Below are positions 1 through 7,265 of a stretch of DNA of 64,000 nt, piece by piece; position 1 is the stretch's first letter, and each line of letters starts with the position of its first letter. The stretch lies in the NCBI GenBank assembly GCA_963714155.1, contig OY970236.1:186001-250000 (forward strand). The letters run 5' to 3'. The translations under genes were made by a program, and so were the position numbers. The notes under the pieces are model-generated. The model was not told the DNA's origin, did no database searches, and saw only the letters and a list, made by a program, of their open reading frames with translations. The stretch is from VRUE01 sp963714155. Its GTDB lineage: Bacteria; Actinomycetota; Thermoleophilia; Solirubrobacterales; 70-9.

Positions 1-63
1 CTGGCTCGCTGAGCCCTTAGTTCCAGCGAGGGTGTACCGCCGCTTGCCTGCCGGCGACCAGCC

Positions 64-69
64 TAGACT
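64..69 (+). promoter_or_regulatory. -10 box (TAGACT) of the first gene
   Basis: TAGACT ends 9 bases before the ATG at 79 and no Shine-Dalgarno is visible, so the transcript probably starts at or next to the start codon. The same arrangement recurs across the window. Confidence 0.45.
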
Positions 70-78
70 GACAGGCCG

Positions 79-669
79 ATGATCGAGCCGATCCACAGCC
101 GACAAGAAGACTGGGAGGGATGGCCGTTCTCGTCCGTGGCGGAGCTCGCGGAGTGCGCGGCTGAACTTGAGGAGCTCGTTCGCGAGGCAAGTGGCGGCGA
201 GCCCCCCTGGACTTCGATTGAAGTCATGTACGAGGACAGGGAGTACCAGCCAAAGTCGGTGGAGGAGTTCGCCGAGGCGGCGGACGAACTCGACATGGAG
301 GGTCTGCGATGGGTCACTGTCATGTTCCACCGAGAGGACTCAGACCCCGTAGGGGCAACCATTGGCATCGAAGGCGGAACGTCCGTACGCCGCGAAACGA
401 GACTGAGGGTGAGCGGCCGGAGGAAGACGGCCGTGGATGGCGTGAACGTCGGCGGCAAGGCGGTCATTGAGCGCTGGGTAGAGAACGCACGGGAGCGTAG
501 TGCCCACGAGGCTGCGTCGGCTGAGCCCGCAGGGAGCCGGCCTACCTCGGCGCAGGCCGGCTGGCGGCGCTTCCTCGCCCATCCCTACTCGATCCAGATT
601 GTCGGCGGGATCGTCGCCGGGGTGGTCGTCCTCGTGATCGCCGTCGTCGTGTTTAGCCAGGGCGGCTAG
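79..669 (+). CDS. Hypothetical protein with C-terminal membrane anchor
   Basis: A 196-residue protein I cannot assign to a family. The first ~150 residues are hydrophilic and acidic, with no signal peptide. Residues about 173-193 form one hydrophobic helix rich in Gly, Val and Ile, followed by only a few residues, so it is probably a tail-anchored membrane protein with its bulk in the cytoplasm. The ATG is preceded by a TAGACT -10 box rather than a ribosome binding site, suggesting leaderless translation. The next gene follows after 25 bases on the same strand with its own good ribosome binding site. Function unknown. Confidence 0.7.
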   Translation: MIEPIHSRQEDWEGWPFSSVAELAECAAELEELVREASGGEPPWTSIEVMYEDREYQPKSVEEFAEAADELDMEGLRWVTVMFHREDSDPVGATIGIEGGTSVRRETRLRVSGRRKTAVDGVNVGGKAVIERWVENARERSAHEAASAEPAGSRPTSAQAGWRRFLAHPYSIQIVGGIVAGVVVLVIAVVVFSQGG

Positions 670-694
670 CAAGCCACGGACCCAGGAGGCGGAA

Positions 695-1372
695 ATGCTG
701 CTCTCAGCTCACATCTGCGATCTCGACCTTCGGAGCGCGTCACGGGTCCTGCGCCACCCGCCAAAGCCCGCCGAGGTGCCGGGACTCCGGTACGCCGAGA
801 CCGTGGTCACGGCGCCACTCGGCGGCAACCTCCTCCCCGCGCCCCGCCTCAGCCCGGTGGCGATGATCGCCGCCTGGGAGAGCGACGAGGCGTTCGAAGA
901 GTTCTCCGCCGGCCGGCACCCGGTAGCCGGTCCGCTCTCTTCCGGTTGGCAGGTGCGCCTGCAGCCCCTGCACGTCTACGGCAACTGGCCCGGCCTGTCC
1001 GGCCTGCCCGAGGGCGAAGTCAAGATCGGCGACGAGGAGCCAGTTGCCGCCCTGACGCTGGGCCGCCCGCGACTGGGCCGCCTGCCGGCCTTCCTCAAAG
1101 CCAGCGCTCGCGCCGAGGCCGAGGCCGTCGCCAACCCCGACGTCCTGGCCCTGATCGGCCTCGCCCGGCCGCCCCGGCTCGTCTCGACCTTCTCGCTCTG
1201 GCGTAACGTCGCGGCGATGCGCGCCTACGCCCGCGGCAGCAGCGACGGCGCCCACCCAACCGCTACCAAGGCCGACCGGGCGAACCCCTTCCACCACGAC
1301 TCGGCCTTCATCCGCTTCCGCCCCTACGCCTCGCAGGGCAGCTGGGACGGCCGCGACCCGCTCGCTGCCTGA
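695..1372 (+). CDS. Spheroidene monooxygenase-like protein (CrtA-like)
   Basis: A 225-residue soluble protein. The C-terminal half has a TFSLWRNVAAMRAYARG stretch followed by HHDSAFIRFRPYASQGSW, which resembles the conserved blocks of the spheroidene monooxygenase (CrtA) superfamily of haem-dependent or dimeric alpha-beta-barrel oxygenases. No other carotenoid gene is nearby, so the substrate is open; many actinobacterial members are uncharacterised. AGGAGG at 684-689 lies six bases before the ATG, a clear Shine-Dalgarno that fixes the start. The gene converges on the flippase-like gene, with a large palindromic element between them. Confidence 0.55.
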   Translation: MLLSAHICDLDLRSASRVLRHPPKPAEVPGLRYAETVVTAPLGGNLLPAPRLSPVAMIAAWESDEAFEEFSAGRHPVAGPLSSGWQVRLQPLHVYGNWPGLSGLPEGEVKIGDEEPVAALTLGRPRLGRLPAFLKASARAEAEAVANPDVLALIGLARPPRLVSTFSLWRNVAAMRAYARGSSDGAHPTATKADRANPFHHDSAFIRFRPYASQGSWDGRDPLAA

Positions 1373-1380
1373 CCGCTGAC

Positions 1381-1487
1381 GACGAGGCGGCGTCAGACGT
1401 CGTCAGGCAAGGACGCAGGGAGCCCGAATAGCAGCGCTATTCGGGCGACTGAGGACGCAGCATGGCGGCGTCTGACGCCGCCTCGTC
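1381..1487. repeat. Nested palindromic element between convergent genes
   Basis: Two perfect 19-base inverted arms, 1381-1399 and 1469-1487 (GACGAGGCGGCGTCAGACG and its complement), enclose a second perfect hairpin of 11 pairs with a three-base loop at 1422-1446. AGGACGCAG occurs twice inside (1410-1418 and 1452-1460). It lies where two genes converge, so a two-way transcription terminator is plausible. The right arm also codes for the last residues of the flippase-like protein, whose stop codon lies inside the inner hairpin. Confidence 0.65.
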
Positions 1488-2432
1488 CTGGGCTTGGCGG
1501 ATCAGGCCTTTCCAGTCGGCAGTGCCGAACACCAGCAGGATCGCGGCAAAGCCGAGGAAAACGGACCAGGCCGCCATCGCGATCTGGGTCCCGACCGAGA
1601 AGGAGAGGACGGCGGCGCGCGAGGGACCGTGCAGAGTGGCGACCAGCAGCGCCTGCTGGGCACCGGCGCCGCCGGGGGTGAAGGGGACGATGTTGGCAAT
1701 CGCCTGCACGCTCATCACCAGCATCACGTTGCCGACCGAGCCGCCGATGCCGAAGGCCTCGAGGAAGAACCAGAAGGCGAGGAAGCGGCAGACCCAGCCG
1801 ATCCCCTGCCAGGCGAAGACCTCGCGCAGGTAACGGCGCGGCTGCCCGAGAATGACCAGGCCCTGTTTGACCCGGTCCCAGAAGCGCCTCACGCGGTGAG
1901 CGAGGAAGTAGATCCCGATCGCGATCGCCAGCAGCAGCGCGCCGGTGACGATCAACAGGGTTCGCGGGTGGTCCGCCCAGAAGGAGATCTCGAAGGCCGG
2001 CAGGTTCGGCAGCTGGGGCAACGGCGGCAGCAGGCCCTGGCTGATCGCGTAGAGCAGGACCAGGATTCCGACGCTGGTATCGAAGACGGTCTGGACGAGG
2101 AAGGACGAGGTGACGGCCGGGTAAGAGGAGTGGGGAATCTGGCGCTTGACCAGAAAGACCTTGGTGACGTCCCCCGCGTGCGCTGGAATGATCGCGTTGA
2201 TGCCCGCTCCCGCCAGGTAGGCGGCGACGAGGTGGGTGAAGGGGACGCGCTCCGCCGGGTAGGCGGCGCGCAGCACGTTGCGCCAGGCCCAGGCACGGCA
2301 GAGCTGCATCGCCAGCAGGAAGCCGAGCGCGACCATGAACGGTGTCCAGCGGATGTCGGAGAGGTGCGCAAAGAACGAGCTCGACGCGTGGAAAAACGAG
2401 TTGAAGCTGGATGCAAGATCGGCAGCGGGCAT
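1437..2432 (-). CDS. Flippase-like membrane protein (lysylphosphatidylglycerol synthetase TM / UPF0104 family)
   Basis: A 331-residue polytopic membrane protein with about seven or eight hydrophobic segments. The order of helices, the IIPAHAGDVTKVFLV block (~80-95) and the NIVPFTPGGAGAQQALLV block (~245-262) are typical of the lysylphosphatidylglycerol-synthase transmembrane domain family, whose members flip or transport lipids. There is no C-terminal aminoacyl-transferase domain, so it is not a complete MprF. It shares a 21-base promoter region with the divergent sulfotransferase gene. The ATG is preceded by a minus-strand TAGTCT box and no Shine-Dalgarno. The lipid substrate cannot be told from sequence. 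Confidence 0.75.
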   Translation of the reverse strand: MPAADLASSFNSFFHASSSFFAHLSDIRWTPFMVALGFLLAMQLCRAWAWRNVLRAAYPAERVPFTHLVAAYLAGAGINAIIPAHAGDVTKVFLVKRQIPHSSYPAVTSSFLVQTVFDTSVGILVLLYAISQGLLPPLPQLPNLPAFEISFWADHPRTLLIVTGALLLAIAIGIYFLAHRVRRFWDRVKQGLVILGQPRRYLREVFAWQGIGWVCRFLAFWFFLEAFGIGGSVGNVMLVMSVQAIANIVPFTPGGAGAQQALLVATLHGPSRAAVLSFSVGTQIAMAAWSVFLGFAAILLVFGTADWKGLIRQAQDEAASDAAMLRPQSPE

Positions 2433-2453
2433 CGCAGCTAGACTAGCCCGCTC
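2433..2453. promoter_or_regulatory. 21-base two-way promoter with symmetric -10
   Basis: The whole gap between two divergent start codons is 21 bases. CTAGACTAG at 2438-2446 gives a TAGACT box on the plus strand (2439-2444) and an overlapping TAGTCT box on the minus strand (2445-2440), placed 9 and 7 bases before the two start codons. Both genes would be leaderless and compete for the same core promoter. Confidence 0.5.
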
Positions 2454-3443
2454 GTGTCAGAGGCCGAGACCCAGATCGCCACTGCGAAGGCCCCCCGCGA
2501 CCCCGCCGACGAGGCGATGTGCGCGCGCGCTCGTGAGCGCTACGCCGCCGATCGCAAAAGCGGCTTCCGTCGCCGCCGCAAGCGCCACGCGGAGCTGCCA
2601 AACCTGATCATCATCGGCGGCCTCAAGTGCGGCACGACGAGCATCCACCACTACCTCGGCCTGCATCCCGAAATCCAGATGTCGAAGCCGAAGGAGCTCA
2701 ACTTCTTCACCCGCGAGCTCAACTGGGATCTCGGGCTCGACTGGTACGCAAGCCGCTTCGACGACCGCTTCAAGGTCCGCGGCGAGTCCTCGCCGCACTA
2801 CACCAACCTGCCGCGCTTCACGGGCTGCGCGGAGCGGATCCGCGAGCACTGTCCCGACGCGCGCCTGCTCTACATGGTGCGCGACCCGATCAAGCGCATC
2901 CTCTCCCACTGGGTCCACGCCACCGGCGCCGGCTATGAGACAGGTGACCTGGTCGAGGTCCTCTCCAATCCCGACACCTCCTACATGAACCGCTCCAAGT
3001 ACTGGATGCAGCTGCAGCCCTACCTCGAGCACTTCGATCGCGAGCAGATCGAGATCATCACCCAGGAGGAGCTGCAGTCAGAACGCGAGGAGACGATGCG
3101 CAAGGCCTTCGCCTTCGCCAACGTCGACGAGACCTTCACCTCCGAGCAGTTCGATCGCGAGTGGGAGAAGTCCGGGGCCAAGGAGGGCGACAAATACCAG
3201 CTGATGGAGAAGCTGATCAAGCTGCCCGGTTTCCGCTCCTTCGATCGCAACTTCGACCGCCTGCCCGAGCCGCTGCGCTGGCGAGTCGAGAAGCTCGTCC
3301 ACGACCCCGAGAAGCCGCCGGCGCCGAAGCCGAAGCTCCCCGACGACCTCTTCGAGACCGTCCGCGGCCGCTTCTCCACCGACGTCGCAGCCCTGCAGAA
3401 ATTCGCCGGCCGCGAGTTCGCCGGCTGGCACGACTACTCCTGA
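2454..3443 (+). CDS. PAPS-dependent sulfotransferase family protein
   Basis: A 329-residue cytosolic sulfotransferase. The 5'-phosphosulfate loop is clear as GGLKCGTTS at residues ~55-63, followed by a helix and the family's LHPEIQMSKPKELNFF segment. The 3'-phosphate binding motif is YMVRDPIKRILSHW (~140-155). It probably transfers sulfate from PAPS to a carbohydrate, lipid or other small acceptor; the acceptor is unknown. The start is GTG, leaderless, from the shared divergent promoter. The basic N-terminal ~45 residues precede the domain. The lipid-flippase-like neighbour makes a cell-envelope acceptor possible, but this is inference only. Confidence 0.85.
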   Translation: MSEAETQIATAKAPRDPADEAMCARARERYAADRKSGFRRRRKRHAELPNLIIIGGLKCGTTSIHHYLGLHPEIQMSKPKELNFFTRELNWDLGLDWYASRFDDRFKVRGESSPHYTNLPRFTGCAERIREHCPDARLLYMVRDPIKRILSHWVHATGAGYETGDLVEVLSNPDTSYMNRSKYWMQLQPYLEHFDREQIEIITQEELQSEREETMRKAFAFANVDETFTSEQFDREWEKSGAKEGDKYQLMEKLIKLPGFRSFDRNFDRLPEPLRWRVEKLVHDPEKPPAPKPKLPDDLFETVRGRFSTDVAALQKFAGREFAGWHDYS

Positions 3444-3445
3444 CG

Positions 3446-3492
3446 TTCCGCTGTTCCTTCCCCTCACATAGCGAGGAAAAAGAACAGCGGAA
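3446..3492. repeat. Intergenic hairpin H1 (CCGCTGTTCC family)
   Basis: TTCCGCTGTTCCTTCCCCTC pairs with GAGGAAAAAGAACAGCGGAA across the loop ACATAGC, 20 positions with two mismatches. The same outer arm recurs at 23794-23841 and 32946-32990. It begins two bases after the sulfotransferase stop, but no T-tract follows it. Confidence 0.65.
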
Positions 3493-3495
3493 GGC

Positions 3496-3501
3496 TAGGC
3501 T
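3496..3501 (+). promoter_or_regulatory. -10 box (TAGGCT) of the reductase gene
   Basis: TAGGCT ends eight bases before the ATG at 3510; no Shine-Dalgarno is present. It immediately follows hairpin H1, which would separate it from the upstream gene. Confidence 0.4.
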
Positions 3502-3509
3502 GCCCGCTG

Positions 3510-4070
3510 ATGCGACGACTGATACCCGATCCAGGGCCGGCAACGGTCGAGGAACAGCTCGCTACCTATGAGCCGTGGGAGGGAGCGAGCGAGGAGCGGC
3601 CCTTTGTGGCGATGAACTTCGCGGCGACGGTCGACGGCCGGGCGACGATCGGCGGCGTCTCGGGGCCGATCGGATCCGACGCCGACACCGCGATGCTGGT
3701 CGGGCTGCGGACCCGCTTCGACGCGGTGATGATCGGCGCCGGCACGATGCGGGCCGAGCGCTACAGCGGCCTCGACAAACGCCTGATCGTGGTTGAGAGT
3801 GGCCCGGAGGGCCGAGTAGATCTCGTCGCCCTCCTGCGCTCACTGCGCGAGGAAGGCGTGCGGGCGCTGCTCTGCGAGGGCGGCCCGACTCTTCACGGCG
3901 CCCTGCAGGCGGCGGGGCTGGTCGACGAGCTGTTCCTCACCATCGCGCCCAAGCTGACCGGCGGCGAGGCCCCCCGCATCGTCGAGGGCGTCCTGCCCGA
4001 GACGGCCGAGTTGGAGCTCGCCTGGCTGCTGGAGCAGGACGGCGAGCTCTTCGCCCGCTACCGCCGCTAG
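3510..4070 (+). CDS. RibD C-terminal-type pyrimidine/dihydrofolate reductase family protein
   Basis: A 186-residue protein of the RibD-C / dihydrofolate-reductase fold. FVAMNFAATVDGRATIGGVSGPIG (~30-53), the FDAVMIGAGTMRAE segment (~73-86) and the C-terminal LLCEGGPTLHGAL nucleotide-binding motif (~119-131) are hallmarks. The family reduces the ribosyl side chain of riboflavin intermediates with NADPH; stand-alone actinobacterial members often have unknown substrates. It is shorter than typical ~220-residue members, with the middle region reduced, and there is no deaminase domain or neighbouring rib gene. A riboflavin role is therefore not proven. Confidence 0.75.
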   Translation: MRRLIPDPGPATVEEQLATYEPWEGASEERPFVAMNFAATVDGRATIGGVSGPIGSDADTAMLVGLRTRFDAVMIGAGTMRAERYSGLDKRLIVVESGPEGRVDLVALLRSLREEGVRALLCEGGPTLHGALQAAGLVDELFLTIAPKLTGGEAPRIVEGVLPETAELELAWLLEQDGELFARYRR

Positions 4071-4122
4071 GGCGCCGGCCCGCTAGCGTTCGGACACCAG
4101 CCCCGAGGAGAGGACCCAGTAG

Positions 4123-5385
4123 ATGGATTTCACGCCCAGCCCCCAGGTCGAGACCCTGCGCGAGCGCATCCTCGACTTCATGGACGCGGAGATCTACCCG
4201 CAGGAGCGCGAGATCATGGAGGCCCTCGACGCCGAGGTCGGCCCCGGTGTGCCCTACCCGAAGATCCTGGTCGAGATCCGCGAGAAGGCGAAGGGCGAGG
4301 GCCTCTGGAACCTCTTCATGCCGGACGAGCGCTTCGGGCCGGGGCTGAGCAACTGGGAGTACGGGCTGCTCTGCGAGGAGATGGGGCGCAGCCCGGCGGC
4401 GGCGCCGATGGCCTTCAACTGCTCCGCACCGGACACCGGCAACATGGAGATCCTCGCCGAGCACGGCACCGACGAGCAGCGCGAACGTTGGCTGGAGCCG
4501 CTGCTCGAGGGCCGCATCCGCTCCTGCTTCTCGATGACCGAGCCCGAGGTGTCGGGCTCTGACCCCACCCTGCTGCAGGCTCGCGCCGTGCGCGACGGTG
4601 ACGAGTGGGTGATCAACGGCCACAAGTGGTTCACCTCCGGCGCCGTTGGGGCCGAGCTGGCGATCGCGATGGTCGTCACCGACCCCGAGGCCAACCCCTA
4701 CGCCCGCGCCTCGATGATCTGCGTGCCGACCGACAACCCGGGCTTCAACCTGGTGCGGCCGATCCCGGTGATGGGACACGACAAGGGCCCCGGGCACTGC
4801 GAGATTCGCTACGAAGACTGCCGCGTGCCGGCAAGCAACCTGCTCGGCGGCCAGGGCATGGGCTTCGTCGTCGCCCAGGACCGCCTCGGCCCCGGCCGCA
4901 TCCACCACTGCATGCGCGCGATCGGCACCGCGGAGCGGGCGCTGGAGATGATGTGCCACCGCGCCAACGAGCGCGAAGCCTTCGGCGGCCCGCTGGGCGA
5001 GAAGCAGTTCGTCCAGGAGGCGATCGCCTCCTCGCGGATGGAGATCGACCAGGCCCGCCTGCTCACCCTCTACGCCGCCTGGAAGATGGACACTGAGGGC
5101 AAGCGCGCCGCCCGCCAGTCGATCTCGGCGATCAAGATCGTCGCCGCCAACATCGTCATGGACGTGCTCGACCGCGCGATCCAGATCCACGGCTCGCTCG
5201 GCATGACTGACGACACCCCCCTAGCCGCCCTCTGGCGCTTCAGCCGCATGCTGCGCCTCGCCGACGGCCCCGATGAGGTCCACAAGATGGTCCTCGCCCG
5301 CCGCGAGCTCAACCGCTGGTCCAAACGCGCCGAGGCCGAGGCTGCGGGCGAGCTGGACCCGAAGCACGCTCGGCGGATGGTCTAG
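4123..5385 (+). CDS. Acyl-CoA dehydrogenase
   Basis: A 420-residue flavoprotein that would oxidise an acyl-CoA to the trans-2-enoyl-CoA and pass electrons to ETF. FSMTEPEVSGSDPT (FAD/substrate loop, ~143-156), the WVINGHKWFTSGA segment and the C-terminal helical region with IQIHGSLGMTDDTPLA are typical. The sequence resembles the ACAD10/11-like subgroup, which fits the phosphotransferase at 9839-10903, a family linked to ACAD10/11 chemistry. GAGGAGAGG lies ~10 bases before the ATG. The stop codon lies five bases before the palindrome controlling the next two genes. Chain-length preference is unknown. Confidence 0.9.
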   Translation: MDFTPSPQVETLRERILDFMDAEIYPQEREIMEALDAEVGPGVPYPKILVEIREKAKGEGLWNLFMPDERFGPGLSNWEYGLLCEEMGRSPAAAPMAFNCSAPDTGNMEILAEHGTDEQRERWLEPLLEGRIRSCFSMTEPEVSGSDPTLLQARAVRDGDEWVINGHKWFTSGAVGAELAIAMVVTDPEANPYARASMICVPTDNPGFNLVRPIPVMGHDKGPGHCEIRYEDCRVPASNLLGGQGMGFVVAQDRLGPGRIHHCMRAIGTAERALEMMCHRANEREAFGGPLGEKQFVQEAIASSRMEIDQARLLTLYAAWKMDTEGKRAARQSISAIKIVAANIVMDVLDRAIQIHGSLGMTDDTPLAALWRFSRMLRLADGPDEVHKMVLARRELNRWSKRAEAEAAGELDPKHARRMV

Positions 5386-5389
5386 CTGA

Positions 5390-5406
5390 TTATCAGATCT
5401 GATAAC
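5390..5406 (+). promoter_or_regulatory. Perfect 16-base palindrome overlapping a leaderless promoter
   Basis: TTATCAGATCTGATAA at 5390-5405 is a perfect palindrome. Its right half contains a GATAAC -10-like box (5401-5406) eight bases before the GTG at 5415. A repressor bound here would block transcription of the nucleotidyltransferase/HTH pair. Autoregulation by the encoded HTH protein is the usual arrangement in toxin-antitoxin loci. Confidence 0.6.
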
Positions 5407-5414
5407 CTCGATCG

Positions 5415-6101
5415 GTGCAGGTTGATGATCGAGATCCGCAGTTCGTAGCCCTCCTGGAGTCAGCCGCGCATCTACAGCGGCTGGTTCCAGGCGCCGTGCT
5501 TGTCGGCGGGTCAGCGGCGATCCTCTATGCCGACCATCGCGAATCGCGTGATCACGACCACGTCGTCGCCGATCTCGCCGACCGCTTCGAGATGGTCCTC
5601 GAAGCGGTCGAGGAAGACAAAGGGTGGGCAACCAACCGGGTGACCCCTGGCAAGGTGATCCTCGGCAACCTCGATGGCATCGAAGCTGGTGTCCGCCAGA
5701 TGATCCGAAAGGTCCCCTTGGAGATTGCGATGGTCTCGGTCCCTTCCGGAGGAGAGGTGACTGTTCCGACCCTCGAGGAGGCGCTGCGAATCAAGGCATT
5801 TCTGATCGTCCGTCGCAACCAGACCCGCGACTATCTCGACCTTGCCGCGCTCTCCGAGAGCCTTGGCCCAGAACGAGCAGCGGAGGTGCTGGATCAGATC
5901 GACGACTACTACGCAGACCAGCACGGGGAGGGTGACGGCGTTTCGTCACAGCTGGTGCGCCAACTCTCAGACCCCCAGCCCGCCGATCGAGCCGTCATTG
6001 ATCAGCTCTCTTCCTATCGCCGGCTGCGCAAGCAGTGGAGCGATTGGAGTGCGGTCACGGAAACTCTCGGAAGAGTCGCCGAAAACATGATGAGCCGATG
6101 A
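5415..6101 (+). CDS. Nucleotidyltransferase, AbiEii-like toxin candidate
   Basis: A 228-residue protein with the nucleotidyltransferase fold signature VLVGGSAAILYADHRESRDHDHVV (written here as motif: GGS at ~31-33 and D46-x-D48 as metal ligands). A later RRNQTRDYLDLAALSE block is typical of the AbiEii/COG1708 group. Known AbiEii toxins of type IV systems transfer nucleotides to RNA targets; the substrate here is unknown. The start is GTG, directly downstream of the palindromic promoter, and the stop overlaps the next gene's ATG by four bases (ATGA). The toxin-first order is opposite to classical abiEi-abiEii and to the second such pair at 37 kb. Confidence 0.65.
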   Translation: MQVDDRDPQFVALLESAAHLQRLVPGAVLVGGSAAILYADHRESRDHDHVVADLADRFEMVLEAVEEDKGWATNRVTPGKVILGNLDGIEAGVRQMIRKVPLEIAMVSVPSGGEVTVPTLEEALRIKAFLIVRRNQTRDYLDLAALSESLGPERAAEVLDQIDDYYADQHGEGDGVSSQLVRQLSDPQPADRAVIDQLSSYRRLRKQWSDWSAVTETLGRVAENMMSR

Positions 6102-6562
6102 GCACCCTCGCCTTTCGAAACGTCGATGCGTCCCCCAGCGACCCCGTCACAGATTGGCCGATCGAGGCAGTCCAAGCCGCGCTCGAGCGAGGAGGGCTTT
6201 CGGAGTGGCGGCGCCTGGTGTCCGAGATACGGGCCCAGCCCTGGGGGGCCGTGGCTCGCCGGGTTGAAGGCGTGCTCACCCATAGCCGTCCATATGGCAT
6301 AGACAAGGCCATGGAAAGGGCTATATCCACTGCACGCTCCAACGCCGAGGTCAACGAGCGAGAAGCAGTCGCTGCCGAAGTGGGTCGCCTGGTCAAGATT
6401 TCAGGCCTCTCCCGTGTCGAGTTCGCATCTCGAATCGGGACCTCTTCATCTCGGCTGTCCACCTACGTCACCGGGAAGGTCACCCCTTCGGCCGCGCTGC
6501 TGCTGCGCATGGCTCGCGCCGCCCGCCCGTCGAGCAATGAGGGACTTAGTAGAGAACGATGA
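6098..6562 (+). CDS. XRE-type HTH protein, antitoxin candidate
   Basis: A 154-residue protein starting at the ATG that overlaps the nucleotidyltransferase stop by four bases. An in-frame extension to 6035 is rejected because it would lie deep inside the upstream gene. The C-terminal part holds a helix-turn-helix: KISGLSRVEFASRIGTSSSRLSTYVTG (~106-132) followed by PSAALLLRMARAA. The N-terminal ~95 residues are unassigned and could contact the toxin. Translational coupling with a nucleotidyltransferase and the operator-like palindrome support an antitoxin/repressor role. Its 3' end overlaps the convergent decapeptide-repeat gene by 17 bases. Confidence 0.6.
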   Translation: MSTLAFRNVDASPSDPVTDWPIEAVQAALERGGLSEWRRLVSEIRAQPWGAVARRVEGVLTHSRPYGIDKAMERAISTARSNAEVNEREAVAAEVGRLVKISGLSRVEFASRIGTSSSRLSTYVTGKVTPSAALLLRMARAARPSSNEGLSRER

Positions 6563-7145
6563 AGAAGCCGGCGTCGATCGGATCGAATTTGCCGGAGCTT
6601 TCCCGCGGATTCACGAAGGCCTGGGTGCCCGCTGGGCAGACCGGGCCCTGGCCGGTGCCGAGTTGGATCGTGATGTTTTTGCCGGCCTGGGCGTAGTCGA
6701 TCGTCGCCACCCCTCCAACCGGCGCCGGCGCAAGGCCGGAGAAGCAATAGAAGCCGATCGAGGGGTGGATCACATTCGCCTGGGCAATCCCGAGGCTGCC
6801 GCCCAACACGACGCCATTCGAAGAGATGTTCGCCGCGTGAGAGAGTTTTTCGGCCGCCGGCGCGACGAAGCCCGGGGCCAGCTTTTCGACGCTGACCGAG
6901 CCATTCGCGAGCCTGCCCCAGGTCACTGCCCCCTTGGCGATCTTGGCGGTGTTGATCGCCTTGGCCTTGATCTTCGCCCTCGTCACCGCACTGCGCTTGA
7001 TCTTGGCCGTGGTCACGGCGCCGGCCTCAAGTTCATTGCTGCCGATTTTCTTGGCCGCATAGGCCGCTCCCCCGCCGAGGACGAGGAAGACGGCGAGCGA
7101 GGACATCACGTTGGCGTAGCTGAGGCGCTTGCGGATCTGCTGCAC
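6546..7145 (-). CDS. Secreted decapeptide-repeat protein, copy 1
   Basis: A protein of ~199 residues belonging to a four-gene tandem family. The N-terminus QQIRKRLSYANVMSSLAVFL leads into a hydrophobic signal segment ending A-Y-A-A, then ten-residue repeats of the form K-I-K-x-x-A-(V/I)-T-x-A. The C-terminal domain differs from the other copies. The start is set at GTG 7145 by alignment with the other copies (GTG-AAG/CAG-x-ATT/C-CGC); a TTG at 7163 is the alternative. It lacks the CTCAAGGAGAG leader of copies 3-4 and has no hairpin after its stop. Function unknown; probably exported and surface associated. Confidence 0.7.
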   Translation of the reverse strand: MQQIRKRLSYANVMSSLAVFLVLGGGAAYAAKKIGSNELEAGAVTTAKIKRSAVTRAKIKAKAINTAKIAKGAVTWGRLANGSVSVEKLAPGFVAPAAEKLSHAANISSNGVVLGGSLGIAQANVIHPSIGFYCFSGLAPAPVGGVATIDYAQAGKNITIQLGTGQGPVCPAGTQAFVNPRESSGKFDPIDAGFFIVLY

Positions 7146-7210
7146 GGCCGCCGACGATGGCAAGCGCCCCCGACGCTGTCAAGGACGACCGGACGATGCA
7201 CCCGGGAATG

Positions 7211-7243
7211 CGAAAGGGCCGGACAAAATGCCCGGCCCTTTCG
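7211..7243 (-). terminator. 12-base-pair hairpin after repeat protein copy 2
   Basis: CGAAAGGGCCGG and CCGGCCCTTTCG are perfectly complementary around a nine-base loop. It lies 22 bases past the stop of copy 2. There is no T-tract, so it would be an atypical terminator. Its GGCCGG...TGCCCGGCCCTT core recurs after copies 3 and 4. Confidence 0.6.
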
Positions 7244-7265
7244 GTCCTACGCTGGCTGGAGTGAC

